A stretch of DNA of 64,000 nt, taken from the NCBI RefSeq assembly GCF_016892705.1, contig NZ_JAFEMB010000001.1, positions 1 to 64,000 of the forward strand, written 5' to 3'. Positions within the stretch are counted from its first letter, which is position 1. Each line of letters begins with the position of its first letter. This document shows, piece after piece, positions 54,425 to 63,750 of this stretch. The DNA is from Microvirga pudoricolor. Lineage in GTDB: Bacteria > Pseudomonadota > Alphaproteobacteria > Rhizobiales > Beijerinckiaceae. Position numbers and translations under genes: made by a program. Under the pieces are notes generated by a model, which was given only the letters and a program-made list of their open reading frames with translations, was not told the origin of the DNA and made no database searches.

Positions 54425-56620
54425 GTGCGCAGCTCCCCATCGATTTCCTTCTGGACGCGGATCAAGCGTGCGGCCCTGGCCTTCGACGCCTGGCTGAACT
54501 CGTCCCTGTTCCAGGGCGGGCGCGGGCTGGCGGAGGCCTGGGAAGGGTATTCGAACCGCATGCGTTTCTTCCGGGTCCGGGGCTTCCCGCGCCTGGTGCT
54601 GGACCTGACCAGCGAGGCCGTGACCCTGAGCGTGTTCGGCGGCATCGTCATGGTCGGCCTTGCGATCCCGGCTTTCCGGGAGACGAACGACGACTGGCTC
54701 AAGACCCAGGACATGGCCGTGACCTTCGTGGACCGCTACGGCCAGGAAGTCGGGCGCCGGGGTATCCGCTACGACGATTCCTACAAGCTGGAGGATTTCC
54801 CGGACTACATGGTGAAGGCCGCGCTCGCGACCGAGGACCGGCGTTTCTACGAGCATTGGGGCATCGACCCCATCGGAACCTTCCGGGCGCTCACCGTCAA
54901 CGCCAGGGGCGGCGGCGTCGTACAGGGCGGCTCGTCCATCACCCAGCAGCTCGCCAAGAACATCTTCCTCACCAACGAGCGCTCCATCGAGCGCAAGATC
55001 AAGGAAGCGTTCCTGGCCCTGTGGCTCGAATTCCACCTGACCAAGGACGAGATCCTCAAGCTGTATCTCGACCGCGCCTACATGGGCGGCGGCACCCACG
55101 GCGTGGTGGCGGCCACAGAATACTATTTCGGAAAGTCGGCCAAGGACTTGACCCTGGCCGAGTCGGCCATGCTGGCGGGCCTGTTCAAGGCGCCGACCAA
55201 GTACGCGCCCCACATCAACCTGCCGGCGGCCCGCGCCCGCGCCAACGACGTGCTCAACAACATGGTCGAGGCGGGCTTCCTCACCGAGGGCCAGATCCAG
55301 ACCGCCCGGCGCAATCCGGCCACCCCGATCAACCGCACCCGCGACCCCACCCCGGACTTCTACCTCGACTGGGCGTTCGAGCAGGTGAAGACCCTGGCGG
55401 CCGAGGGCAAGCTCGGCAGCGACCGGGTCCTGACGGTCAAGACCCCCCTCGACACGCCCACCCAGCGCCATGCGGAGCAGGTGCTCGAAGACATGCTGCG
55501 CCAGCATGGACGCCAGTACAAGGCGGGCCAGGGCGCCATCGTGCTCATGGACGTGGACGGGGCCGTGCGGGCCATGGTGGGCGGCCGCGACTACGGCCAG
55601 AGCCAGTTCAACCGCGCCACCGACGCCCTGCGCCAGCCGGGCTCCTCGTTCAAGCCTTTCGTCTACGCGGCCTACCTGATGGACAAGCCCGACAAGCGGC
55701 CCACCTCCGTCGTGGTCGACCGGCCGGTCTGCCTCGGCAATTGGTGCCCGCAGAATTATGGCCGCTCCTTCTCGGGCTCCATGCCCATGGTGTCGGCCCT
55801 CGCGCGCTCCATCAACTCGATCCCGGTGATCATGTCGGTGGAGCTGGGCGGCAAGGCCCAGAATGCCGCGAAGGCCGGCCGCGCCAAGATCATCGACCTG
55901 GGCCGCAAGATGGGTCTGACCCATCCGCTCACCGATTCCACTTCGCTTCCCATCGGCGCCGCCGAGGTGACGGCCATCGACATGGCTTCGGGCTATGCGG
56001 TGTTCGCCAACGGGGGCAAGAAGGCTCCCGCCTATGCGGCCTGGGAGGTTCGCAACTCGCAGGGCGACGTGATCTACCGGCACGACAGGGACGCGCCCCA
56101 GCCGCAGGTTCTGACGCCCCGCGTGGTGCAGGACATGAACTTCATGATGAACAAGGTCGTCGAGGAAGGCACCGGCAAGCGCGCTCTCCTGGACGGCATC
56201 AAGGCGGCCGGCAAGACCGGCACCACGAACGCCTACCGGGATGCGTGGTTCGTGGGCTTCACGGGCAATCTCGTGGCGAGCGTGTGGTATGGCAACGACG
56301 ACCACTCGACCATGAACAACATGACGGGCGGCACCTTGCCGGCCATGACGTGGAAAGAGGTCATGAGCTTCGCCCACCAGAACCTCGAGCTGCGCCCGCT
56401 TCCCGGCGTGGAGCCCGAGAAGGGCCGCGGCGGTGCGGTTGCAGCCTCGCAGCAGAACAACGGAGGACAGGCCGCCTCGCAGACCATGCTGACCGGCACC
56501 CTGTCCCGGCGCTCCTACGACATGCTCGAGGATCTGGGCGACCTGTTCCGAGGCGTGGGCAGCACGGCCTCGGTGCGAACCTCCGCCAACCCGGCGCAGA
56601 GCCGGCTCGCGATGCCCTGA
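54425..56620 (+). CDS. Class A penicillin-binding protein (transglycosylase/transpeptidase, PBP1 family)
   Basis: A 731-aa bifunctional peptidoglycan synthase. TM anchor around residues 65-85 (EAVTLSVFGGIVMVGLAIPAF). The GT51 domain has ATEDRRFYEHWGIDPIG with the catalytic Glu, GGSSITQQLAKNIFL and ERKIKEAFLALWLEF. The transpeptidase has the SxxK serine in QPGSSFKPFVYAAYL, the SxN motif SINSIP and the KTGT motif in AGKTGTTNAYRDAWF. The start is a GTG at 54425. It is the first gene of a run with DUF1214, DUF1254 and GNAT genes. Confidence 0.94.
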   Translation: MRSSPSISFWTRIKRAALAFDAWLNSSLFQGGRGLAEAWEGYSNRMRFFRVRGFPRLVLDLTSEAVTLSVFGGIVMVGLAIPAFRETNDDWLKTQDMAVTFVDRYGQEVGRRGIRYDDSYKLEDFPDYMVKAALATEDRRFYEHWGIDPIGTFRALTVNARGGGVVQGGSSITQQLAKNIFLTNERSIERKIKEAFLALWLEFHLTKDEILKLYLDRAYMGGGTHGVVAATEYYFGKSAKDLTLAESAMLAGLFKAPTKYAPHINLPAARARANDVLNNMVEAGFLTEGQIQTARRNPATPINRTRDPTPDFYLDWAFEQVKTLAAEGKLGSDRVLTVKTPLDTPTQRHAEQVLEDMLRQHGRQYKAGQGAIVLMDVDGAVRAMVGGRDYGQSQFNRATDALRQPGSSFKPFVYAAYLMDKPDKRPTSVVVDRPVCLGNWCPQNYGRSFSGSMPMVSALARSINSIPVIMSVELGGKAQNAAKAGRAKIIDLGRKMGLTHPLTDSTSLPIGAAEVTAIDMASGYAVFANGGKKAPAYAAWEVRNSQGDVIYRHDRDAPQPQVLTPRVVQDMNFMMNKVVEEGTGKRALLDGIKAAGKTGTTNAYRDAWFVGFTGNLVASVWYGNDDHSTMNNMTGGTLPAMTWKEVMSFAHQNLELRPLPGVEPEKGRGGAVAASQQNNGGQAASQTMLTGTLSRRSYDMLEDLGDLFRGVGSTASVRTSANPAQSRLAMP

Positions 56621-56622
56621 CC

Positions 56623-57297
56623 ATGAACGCCCAGTCCCGAACGGTCGAGGCCGCCGCGTCCACGCCCGTCGCGTCGCCCCTGCGCCCGAGGCGCCGAGGC
56701 CTGCTCGACCGCCTGTTCTCGCCCTTCACGATGACGGTCTACGCTCTCGCCCTCGGCCTGGGCCTCGGCCTCGGCTCGGCCTACGAGGTGATGCGCGGCG
56801 AGTATCCCTTCGGGGCGGCGCGGATCGGCCCCTGGCACACCTGGCCGGATCTCGGGTCCGGCCGGGCGGACCCCTACGCCCGGGCCATCCTGGCCAAGCG
56901 CGGCGACATTCCGCTGGCGCTCGGCGAGGGCCTTGCCCTTCGGGCCACGCAGGACAGCAAGGGCCAGCCCCTCGACGCGGCCTGCACCTATCGCATCGGC
57001 GCCCTGATGCCGCCCACCCGGCTGTGGACCCTCGCGGCGTATGACGGCGCGGGCCAGCCCGTGCAATCCGAGCTCAGGCGCAGCGGCTTCACGTCCGCGG
57101 AGCTCTTGCGCAACCCCGACGACACTTTTGCGGTGGTGCTGTCGCCCCTGCTGCAGCCCGGCAACTGGCTCAAGCTTCCGGGGAGCGGACCCTTCACGTT
57201 AAGCCTGCGCCTCTACGATATGCCCGGCGTGGCGGGAGCCTGGAAGCTCGGGGCGGAGGCGATGCCGTCCATCGAACGTCTGGAGTGCGGCGCATGA
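56623..57297 (+). CDS. DUF1214 membrane-anchored protein
   Basis: A 224-aa protein with an N-terminal TM helix (FTMTVYALALGLGLGLGSAY). The DUF1214 core is GPWHTWPDLGSGRADPYARA, YRIGALMPPTRLWTLAAYD and the C-terminal PFTLSLRLYDMPGVAG. It starts two bases after the PBP stop and overlaps the DUF1254 start. The pair DUF1214/DUF1254 recurs as split partners in Hyphomicrobiales; activity unknown. Confidence 0.85.
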   Translation: MNAQSRTVEAAASTPVASPLRPRRRGLLDRLFSPFTMTVYALALGLGLGLGSAYEVMRGEYPFGAARIGPWHTWPDLGSGRADPYARAILAKRGDIPLALGEGLALRATQDSKGQPLDAACTYRIGALMPPTRLWTLAAYDGAGQPVQSELRRSGFTSAELLRNPDDTFAVVLSPLLQPGNWLKLPGSGPFTLSLRLYDMPGVAGAWKLGAEAMPSIERLECGA

Positions 57298-57863
57298 GCC
57301 GGTGGGGACGCTTCCTGATCGCAACCCTGTGCGGCCTCGTCCTGGCGGCCGGAACCCACATCGTCGTGATCTTCGCCAGCCCCTTCATGGCGGAACGGGA
57401 CGCCTTCGACCGCCTGCGCGCGACCCTCGACGCCGACAAGGCCCAGGTGATCGCCGGTCTTGGCGGCACCGGCACGTGGCTGCCGCAGCCCGACCCGGCG
57501 GTAGCGCTGGCGGCCTGCGCTTTCAACCTCGCGAACGGGCCGGCCCGGATCCTGATGAAGACCACGCCGCTCTTCGAATCCCTGTCCTTCCACGCCAAGG
57601 CCACGGGCGTCTTCTACGCCGTCACCGACCGCGCCGCCGTGCGCGACCAGCTCGACATCGTCGTGATGACGCCGCGCCAGCTCGACGAGGCCCGCGCCGC
57701 CGAGGACGATGCGGAGCCCGTGGGCCAGCAGGAGGTGCGGATCGTCGCGCCGGAGAACCAGGGCTTCGTGATCGTGCGCACCGTGTCGCCCACGCCGAGC
57801 CAGAACGCCGCCGCCGAGAGCGCCGCAGGGTCGGTCTCCTGCACCATCGACGAGGAAGGTTGA
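57294..57863 (+). CDS. DUF1254 family membrane-anchored protein
   Basis: A 189-aa protein. The TM anchor is RFLIATLCGLVLAAGTHIVVI. The body has WLPQPDPAVALAACAFNLANG and RILMKTTPLFESLSFHAKATG, the DUF1254 pattern of the short two-gene form. The ATG at 57294 overlaps the DUF1214 stop (ATGA). An acidic/Gln-rich stretch (AEDDAEPVGQQEV) precedes the last strands. Confidence 0.82.
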   Translation: MSRWGRFLIATLCGLVLAAGTHIVVIFASPFMAERDAFDRLRATLDADKAQVIAGLGGTGTWLPQPDPAVALAACAFNLANGPARILMKTTPLFESLSFHAKATGVFYAVTDRAAVRDQLDIVVMTPRQLDEARAAEDDAEPVGQQEVRIVAPENQGFVIVRTVSPTPSQNAAAESAAGSVSCTIDEEG

Positions 57864-57871
57864 GGCACCCG

Positions 57872-58381
57872 ATGCGGTGGCGGCCCATGCTCCCGCGGGA
57901 CCTCGACGCGATGGCGGCCGTGGCGGACCGGGTTCATCCGGGCTTCCCGGAGGATCGGGCCGTTTTCGCCGAGCGGGTTTCCCTCCATCCACAGGGCTGC
58001 CATGTTCTGGAGCTGGGCGCGCCGCAGGGCGGTGAGGAAGCGATCGCCGGCTATGTGCTGAGCCATCCCTGGCGGTGGGGCGAGCCGCCGGCCCTGAACA
58101 GCCTCCTGGGTGTCCTGCCGCCGGATCCGACGACCTACTATGTGCACGATCTGGCGCTTCTGCCCGAAGGCCGGGGACAGGGCCATGCCGGGGCCATGGT
58201 CGATCACCTCTCGGCGCTGGCGGCCAAGGGCGGCCTGGACAGCCTGTCGCTGGTGGCTGTCAACGACTCGAAGGGGTTCTGGCGGCGGCTCGGCTTCGAG
58301 GATCAGCGCTCGGAAGCTCTGGCGCGCAGGCTCGCGAGCTACGGGCCGGATGCGGCCTTCATGACCAAGCGCGTCGGCTGA
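57872..58381 (+). CDS. GNAT family N-acetyltransferase
   Basis: A 169-aa single-domain acetyltransferase. It opens MRWRPMLPRDLDAMAAVADR. The acetyl-CoA binding motif is VHDLALLPEGRGQGHAGAMV (RGQGHA as the Q/RxxGxA loop), and the C-terminal NDSKGFWRRLGFEDQRSE is typical of GNAT motif B. The acceptor substrate cannot be predicted. It follows DUF1254 by eight bases, so it belongs to the PBP operon. Confidence 0.88.
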   Translation: MRWRPMLPRDLDAMAAVADRVHPGFPEDRAVFAERVSLHPQGCHVLELGAPQGGEEAIAGYVLSHPWRWGEPPALNSLLGVLPPDPTTYYVHDLALLPEGRGQGHAGAMVDHLSALAAKGGLDSLSLVAVNDSKGFWRRLGFEDQRSEALARRLASYGPDAAFMTKRVG

Positions 58382-58397
58382 CCGCCGGATCCGGACG

Positions 58398-58610
58398 TCA
58401 CGGCCGACGGCGACGACCGGGACCGCCCGACAAGGCTGGTGGCACGTCGGATCGGCCGGGACGTTCGTAGCGGATACCGGTGAAGAGCAAGAGCTGGCCG
58501 CGGGGCTCGCTGGGGTCCGGTTCCGGACGGATCGGCCGCAACGCATTGGCTGGGAAGGCGATGACAACCCCGGAGGGCCGTGTCCAGATTCCGTCCATGT
58601 CCGTCTCCAT
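58398..58610 (-). CDS. Small conserved hypothetical protein
   Basis: A frame of 70 codons: METDMDGIWTRPSGVVIAFP, then GQLLLFTGIRYERPGRSDVP. The core (ILFFTGVRYER-like) recurs in short proteins of Hyphomicrobiales, which is why I accept it despite high-GC context. An upstream start at 58649 is possible. Function unknown. Confidence 0.5.
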   Translation of the reverse strand: METDMDGIWTRPSGVVIAFPANALRPIRPEPDPSEPRGQLLLFTGIRYERPGRSDVPPALSGGPGRRRRP

Positions 58611-58848
58611 GCGTCCGATGCGGTTGCCGCATCGCCGTCTCGCCCACAAGAAAGCGGTATGGTTAACAGACCGTTTCCCCGGCCCTGTCTTCGCCGGGAG
58701 GGCTCTGGCGGGACATCAAACCAACCTCGACAGTGGGGCCGTTGTTCCCGCCAAATCGACCGGGTCGCGGGCGGCGGGATGCCAATCGTGTGATGACGCA
58801 CACGGCGCCTCGTGCAGGGCCACGCGGCAGGGCGAATAACGGATTCGG

Positions 58849-58863
58849 TTAATGGTGCGCTAA
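58849..58863 (+). promoter_or_regulatory. CtrA-like binding site upstream of the DUF2336 gene
   Basis: TTAA at 58849-58852, seven bases, then CTAA at 58860-58863. The CtrA consensus is TTAA-N7-TTAA; one mismatch. It lies about 50 bp before the start of the DUF2336 gene, and the locus also encodes a DivJ-like kinase that acts on the CtrA pathway. A chance match is possible. Confidence 0.3.
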
Positions 58864-58914
58864 CGCTCGGTCTGTAGGATCGGGGGCGCTGGGTTGCGTT
58901 CGAGAGAGTTGCGT

Positions 58915-59904
58915 ATGTCGTCGCCGGCTTGGACCGAAATGCCGCTGATCGGGACCCCCGATCCCCCTCCCGATGCGTGGACCACGCTGCTCACGGTCAA
59001 TGCGGAGATGTTCATCGCCGCGCCGACCCGCGACCGGGAGACGATCCGCACCTTCGAATCGCTGGCGCTCGGGTTCCTGCCGCGCATGGACCACGTCGCC
59101 CTCGTGACCCTGGCACGCCTTCTCGCCCCGTGCGAGGACACGCCCACCGCCATCCTCGACCACCTCATCGGTCACTCGCCGGAGACGCGCGACATCGTGT
59201 TCGCGCTCTCGCCGCGCATGTCGTCGAGCTTCGTCAGGCGCTTGCTCGGAACCCCGGAGGGACGCTTGACCCTCGCCCGGCGCGACACGCTCGATCCACC
59301 GACCGTGACGCGCCTGCTCGTGCTGCGCGAGACCGGCGTGGAGGATGCGCTCGCGGCCAATCCGTCCCTTGATTTGTCGCAGTCCGGGGGCCGGGAGCTG
59401 ATGCGCCTCGCGCGCGGACGCCCCGGCCTCGCGCGCATCCTGCTGCAGCGATCCGATCTGTCCGCGTGGGATGAGGCCGCGCTCTACCTGATGGCGGATG
59501 CGAGCCGGCGCGCCGGGATCCGCGACCGCGTGGCGACCGACGAACGGTCTGGCGAAACCGAGCCTCGCGGCCCGTTGACCGAGGCCGATCTCGGCGCCCT
59601 CTTCGCGCTCGCTCTCGAGGGCGATGCGGCGGGTTTCGAGCGCCGCCTGTCGGCGCTGTTTTCGTTCGCGCCCCATACCGCCTGGGAACTCCTGGCGATC
59701 GGACGACACGACCTGCTGCCGCTGTCCCTGCGGGCGCTGGGTCTCGTGGAGAAGGAAGCCAAGCGGGTGCTGATGACGCTCCACCCTGCCCTGTCCCACC
59801 ACGTTGCCGTCACGAACGCGCTGGTGCGGGTTTTCAACGAGGCGTCCGAGCCGGTGGCGCTCGTTCTCGTCGCGGCGATCCTGGACGCGCGAGCGCTGCC
59901 CTGA
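58915..59904 (+). CDS. DUF2336 domain protein
   Basis: A 329-aa cytoplasmic helical-repeat protein. Segments such as VALVTLARLLAPCEDTPTAI, LDHLIGHSPETRDIVFAL and LDPPTVTRLLVLRETGVEDALA recall the DUF2336 family, whose members have HEAT-like repeats. The ATG at 58915 is preferred over a TTG seven codons earlier. Function unknown; members often sit near cell-cycle or motility regulators. Confidence 0.8.
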   Translation: MSSPAWTEMPLIGTPDPPPDAWTTLLTVNAEMFIAAPTRDRETIRTFESLALGFLPRMDHVALVTLARLLAPCEDTPTAILDHLIGHSPETRDIVFALSPRMSSSFVRRLLGTPEGRLTLARRDTLDPPTVTRLLVLRETGVEDALAANPSLDLSQSGGRELMRLARGRPGLARILLQRSDLSAWDEAALYLMADASRRAGIRDRVATDERSGETEPRGPLTEADLGALFALALEGDAAGFERRLSALFSFAPHTAWELLAIGRHDLLPLSLRALGLVEKEAKRVLMTLHPALSHHVAVTNALVRVFNEASEPVALVLVAAILDARALP

Positions 59905-59913
59905 CGGGTTCCC

Positions 59914-60258
59914 TCAGCCGGCCTCCGGCGCGAGATCGAGAAAGTGCCGGCCTTGCCGGTCGTCCACCTCGACCAGCCAGAGATCCGGATCGAAGGAGGT
60001 CTCGCGGCGAACCTTGTCCTCCACGTCGAGTGGCATCACGTCCTGAAGGACGGGCGTGAACCGTCTCTCGCCGCTGTCGTCCACGAGGGATTGCGGCGCG
60101 GGTCCGTAGAGGCTCGCGGTGCCGTCGAGACGGTCCACCTTCACGAAGATCGCACCCGCCTCCGCCGCTCCGCGTCGCCGCAGGGCCGCCTCCACGCCTT
60201 CGACCCCACAGCGGCGGAGATAGGCGGATACCCAGAAATCGGATCTCAGACGGGACAC
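59914..60258 (-). CDS. DUF1491 family protein
   Basis: A 114-aa protein beginning SRLRSDFWVSAYLRRCGVEG, then RRGAAEAGAIFVKVDRLDGT and DLWLVEVDDRQGRHFLDL, the DUF1491 pattern. GTG start. It is a conserved alphaproteobacterial protein of unknown function, here just downstream of the peptidoglycan-binding and DivJ-like genes on the same strand. Confidence 0.88.
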   Translation of the reverse strand: MSRLRSDFWVSAYLRRCGVEGVEAALRRRGAAEAGAIFVKVDRLDGTASLYGPAPQSLVDDSGERRFTPVLQDVMPLDVEDKVRRETSFDPDLWLVEVDDRQGRHFLDLAPEAG

Positions 60259-60296
60259 GGGAGCCTTCCGGACGGAGCTTTTGCGGACGACAGGCT

Positions 60297-61118
60297 CTAT
60301 TGAATCGCGAGTCCGGACAAGGCCGAGAGTTCGCGCATGGTCTTGGGGCCGAGTTCGCCCGTCACGGCAAGACGCCGGTCGCGCTCGAAGGACTCGATGG
60401 CCTGTCGCGTGCCGGGCCCCGCGAGCCCGTCCACCTTCACGCTGTAGCCGAGCTTGACGAGCGCCCGCTGCGCCGCCGTCACGCGATCGTCCGGCTGGCT
60501 ACCGACATTCGCGGGCGGGACGGGCACGGGTCCGCCCATGCGGATCATGTCGGCGATGAGATCGGGCGCACCCGTCCTTTGGGGCGCAGCGGCGGGGGCC
60601 GGTCGCGCGGGCGCGGGAGGCGGAACCTCGCCGCCGTTGCGGATGAGGTCCCCGATGGCGCTGCGGCCCGCGGGTTTCGGCGGCACGGGAGCCACAGTGG
60701 TCGCCGCCGCGACGCCGGAGGGCGGCGCGGGCGGAACGAGGGGCTGGGCTTGCGTCGCCAGCCGTTCGGGCGCCGTGAGCGCGTCCGCTGCCGCCTCCTG
60801 GGCGGCGCGATGCGGCGGGAGCGGCGCGGCGGATGCCGGGGCTGCGGGCATCTCCGTCACGACGCTGCGGAAGAGCGGCGCGGGGTGATGGGCCTTCTGC
60901 AGCACGAGCGCGTTGTAGGCGATGAAGCCGCCGCAGCCGGAGAGGAGGAGCGTCGCCAGGATGGTGCCCGGGCGACGCAGGACCGCCATGAGTGCCGTCG
61001 CGGCAAGGCCGGGCTCGTCCCGTGCCGGCTTGGCCGCCGCCTTCCGGCGACGCGCCTGTCGCACGGGCTTCTCGACGATGAAGTCGTCATCGGAACGGGC
61101 GGCGAGGGCTTCACGCAA
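60297..61118 (-). CDS. Membrane-anchored peptidoglycan-binding protein
   Basis: A 273-aa protein. The cytoplasmic basic N-terminus (VRQARRRKAAAKPARDE) leads into a TM helix (PGTILATLLLSGCGGFIAYNAL). A long Pro/Ala-rich periplasmic linker with repeated short motifs (LIRNGGEVPPP; LIADMIRMGGPVPVP) follows, then a C-terminal PG_binding_1 domain (VTAAQRALVKLGYSVKVDGL; GPGTRQAIESFERDRRLAVTG). The start is TTG at 61118, six bases after the kinase stop. Organisation with divJ suggests a role at the wall during division (inference). Confidence 0.85.
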   Translation of the reverse strand: MREALAARSDDDFIVEKPVRQARRRKAAAKPARDEPGLAATALMAVLRRPGTILATLLLSGCGGFIAYNALVLQKAHHPAPLFRSVVTEMPAAPASAAPLPPHRAAQEAAADALTAPERLATQAQPLVPPAPPSGVAAATTVAPVPPKPAGRSAIGDLIRNGGEVPPPAPARPAPAAAPQRTGAPDLIADMIRMGGPVPVPPANVGSQPDDRVTAAQRALVKLGYSVKVDGLAGPGTRQAIESFERDRRLAVTGELGPKTMRELSALSGLAIQ

Positions 61119-61124
61119 GGCTGG

Positions 61125-63056
61125 CTATCCTGCTTTCGAAATCGATGGACGGGCGGACGGGCCGCCCGAGGGATGCGACACGATCGTCCGGTCGACGGCG
61201 GGCACGAGATTTTCGACCGGGGCTGCGTCGACCTCCATGGCCTGTCCGGGCCGGGACGGCAGGCAGACCTCCACGGAGGTGCCCGCGCCGTGGGTGCTGT
61301 CGATGCGCAACCGGCCGCCATGGAGGTCGACCAAACCGCGCACGACGGAGAGCCCGAGGCCGCTGCCCTTCGCGCCTCCGCCCTTCGCCGACCCGCGATA
61401 GAAGGGCAGCCCGAGGCGATGCAGCTCCGTTCTCGGCACGCCGACGCCGTTATCCTGCACCGTGAGGAGAACGGCCTCGCCCTTGGGGCGCAGGCGCACG
61501 ATCACCTGGCCGCCTTCCGGCGTGAACTTGATCGCGTTCGACAGCAGGTTGAGAAGGATCTGACGGCAGCCGCGCCGGTCGGCATGCAGCGCCGGAAGGT
61601 CGGACGCGATGTCCTCCCGCAGCCGGACGCCGCCGCGCTGCGCGGGCAGCGCCATGACGGCGCAGCATTCCCGCGCCAGCGCCCCCATGTCGACCCGCTC
61701 GAACGCCATTTCGTAATGGCCGGACTCGATGGTCGCCAGGTCGAGGAGCGTGCTCACCACCTCCAGCATATGCTGCCCGGACTGGTGAATGGTCTGCGCG
61801 TAGCCCAGGCGCTGGTCGGGCGGGAGCGCCACGCCCTTGGCGGCCATGAGTTCGGAATAGCCCAGGATCGCGTTGAGGGGCGTGCGCAGCTCATGGCTGA
61901 CGGTGGCCAGAAGCTGCGTGCGATCCGCATTGGCTTGGACGGCCTCCCGGCGCGCGTCGTTGAGCGCGCTCATCTCGCTTCGGAGCGCCGTCACGTCGCG
62001 CAGGACGCACACCACCGCGCAGCGTTCGTCCGATGCGGCCCGGAACGCGTGGGCGCGCATGTCCACCCAGAGGAAATCCGGGCGCCCGTCCCGCGCGGCG
62101 GCCCGGGGCTCCGGCGGAAAGCCCGATTCGCCCGTCTTGAGCCGGATCTGCGCCGAGACGGCGCGTCGGGAATGGACGGCGTCGCTCAAGGTTTTCAGGT
62201 AGGTCGGGCGATCGCCCACATGCACCCGCGTGAACAGCCCGCTGCCCGTCAGCGCCGCGGGCTGGACCCCGAGCAGGACGGAAGCCGCCGGGGTGGCGCG
62301 CAGCACCGCGCCCTGCGAATCGTGCCAGGTCACGAGATCGTCGATGGCGTACAGCGTTCCCGCCTCGCAGCTCTCGGCGGAAAGCTTTAGGTCGCGCAGG
62401 AGACGCTGCATCCGGCGATCCGCGAAGAGGAGCGAGGCCACGTGGCCGAACGCGAAGGATACGGCGATGAGCAGGGCCTCGCCCCAGGGCAAGACCGCGT
62501 CCCCGGTCCCCGCGATCCCCGGTGTTCCGGCCCCCTGCTCCATCCACGCCGCCACGATCCAGGCCGAGACCGCAAGGACGGCCGCAAAGGCGGTCATGCG
62601 TCGGGACGGGAAGGCGGCAGCGTCGGCGACGACCAGAAGGCCCGCACCCGCCACCGCCGCGAGAGGAACCGGCGCCGTCAGGGCGGCGCCGAGGATGCAC
62701 GCCGTGAGGGCGGCGGACACCAGACCTTGCGCAAGGGCGATCCGGCCCGTGCGCGACAGGACGAACACCGCCGCCAGAGGGGCCAGCGCCGTCAGGACGA
62801 CGGCGCACTCGATCGCGAGCGGGGCGCGCGCGCCGATGAGCAGGAGCGGCAGCGCCACGAGAGCCGCGAGCGCGGTGGCCGTCCGGGCCACCGCGAACCG
62901 TTCGCGGCGCGCATCGTCCACGGAGCGGCCCGGCGCGGGCAGCAGGCCGGAGAGCCAGCCGTCCAACCATGTCCATGTGAGATTCGTCTGCAAGGCACAC
63001 CCGTGGCGGCGCATCGGCCGATTCCGAAACCGCCCCAACCCTGCCGGACCCGCCAT
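61125..63056 (-). CDS. divJ: DivJ-like sensor histidine kinase
   Basis: A 643-aa kinase. Five or six TM helices fill residues about 55-200 (TALAALVALPLLLIGARAPL; GQGLVSAALTACILG-like segments). The PAS domain has DDLVTWHDSQGAVLRATPAA and LFTRVHVGDRPTYLKTLSDAV. The HisKA box is LLATVSHELRTPLNAILGYS and HATPase has ILLNLLSNAIKF, DNGVGVP and GSGLGLSVV. Multi-TM plus PAS plus this HisKA is the DivJ layout, a polar kinase of DivK that sets CtrA activity. A later ATG at residue 15 is possible. The sensor signal is unknown. Confidence 0.78.
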   Translation of the reverse strand: MAGPAGLGRFRNRPMRRHGCALQTNLTWTWLDGWLSGLLPAPGRSVDDARRERFAVARTATALAALVALPLLLIGARAPLAIECAVVLTALAPLAAVFVLSRTGRIALAQGLVSAALTACILGAALTAPVPLAAVAGAGLLVVADAAAFPSRRMTAFAAVLAVSAWIVAAWMEQGAGTPGIAGTGDAVLPWGEALLIAVSFAFGHVASLLFADRRMQRLLRDLKLSAESCEAGTLYAIDDLVTWHDSQGAVLRATPAASVLLGVQPAALTGSGLFTRVHVGDRPTYLKTLSDAVHSRRAVSAQIRLKTGESGFPPEPRAAARDGRPDFLWVDMRAHAFRAASDERCAVVCVLRDVTALRSEMSALNDARREAVQANADRTQLLATVSHELRTPLNAILGYSELMAAKGVALPPDQRLGYAQTIHQSGQHMLEVVSTLLDLATIESGHYEMAFERVDMGALARECCAVMALPAQRGGVRLREDIASDLPALHADRRGCRQILLNLLSNAIKFTPEGGQVIVRLRPKGEAVLLTVQDNGVGVPRTELHRLGLPFYRGSAKGGGAKGSGLGLSVVRGLVDLHGGRLRIDSTHGAGTSVEVCLPSRPGQAMEVDAAPVENLVPAVDRTIVSHPSGGPSARPSISKAG

Positions 63057-63280
63057 AAGCGAACCCTTAACGCGGCGCGCCGGCAGCCGGACCGTGCCCC
63101 CGGCCCGGGGGCTCGCGCCACTTTCCGAACATAGAATTTAACAGGAGCGGCAAAGATTTATCGCGCTTTAAGACTTCGTTCACGCTGTTCGCACATCCGG
63201 CCCCGCCCGCCATGCGCAAAGCGTCCCGGAGCCGCTATGATGCGGGCCGGCCGGTTTCCGGCGCGCATTGTTGACTGCTG

Positions 63281-63610
63281 ATGTTTTGGTTGCTGCGAGC
63301 CGCCGTCATTGTCGGCGTCATCTTTTATCTCTCTCCCGTGCGCCAGGGCGGCGATCCGCTCGCGCTGGCCTCGGCGGCGCTCGGCTGGATCGGGATCGTG
63401 CCCGCATCCGGATCGCCAACACCCCACCCGGAGACGGGCGCGAAGCTCGAGACCCTGTGGAAGGCCCTGCCGGACACGGCCAAGCAGGCGGTGGTCGACG
63501 AACTGGTCAACCGGTCGGGCCTCGCGCCCGCCCCGAAGGGCGCGGATACGCTGCACCCCGGCGACCGCAAGCCCGCCTGGCGCGGCGAGGGCCATAAACC
63601 GCAGGGCTGA
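63281..63610 (+). CDS. Small membrane-anchored protein, unknown function (DUF5330-like)
   Basis: A 109-aa protein with an N-terminal TM helix (MFWLLRAAVIVGVIFYLSPV) and a mostly polar remainder (LETLWKALPDTAKQAVVDEL; PGDRKPAWRGEGHKPQG). It resembles short single-helix proteins common in Hyphomicrobiales. It is divergent from the divJ-like gene with 224 bp between, where I see no clear promoter. Function unknown. Confidence 0.65.
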   Translation: MFWLLRAAVIVGVIFYLSPVRQGGDPLALASAALGWIGIVPASGSPTPHPETGAKLETLWKALPDTAKQAVVDELVNRSGLAPAPKGADTLHPGDRKPAWRGEGHKPQG

Positions 63611-63750
63611 AGCGATCCCCGCATATCGCCTGCAAATTGATTTCAAATCATATCGACTGTCAATATTATCGATCTTGAGATTTATACTTCCGATTTGAAG
63701 CATCCGAGAGTAAATTCGCACGGTTCTACATGGCGCGAGGTTGGTCCATC

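Noticed and set aside
54316..56620. Long alternative frames in the PBP region on both strands (650 codons or more).
   Set aside because: They are out of frame or antisense to the clear PBP domains, with Arg/Ala/Gly-rich low-complexity translations typical of shadows in high-GC DNA.
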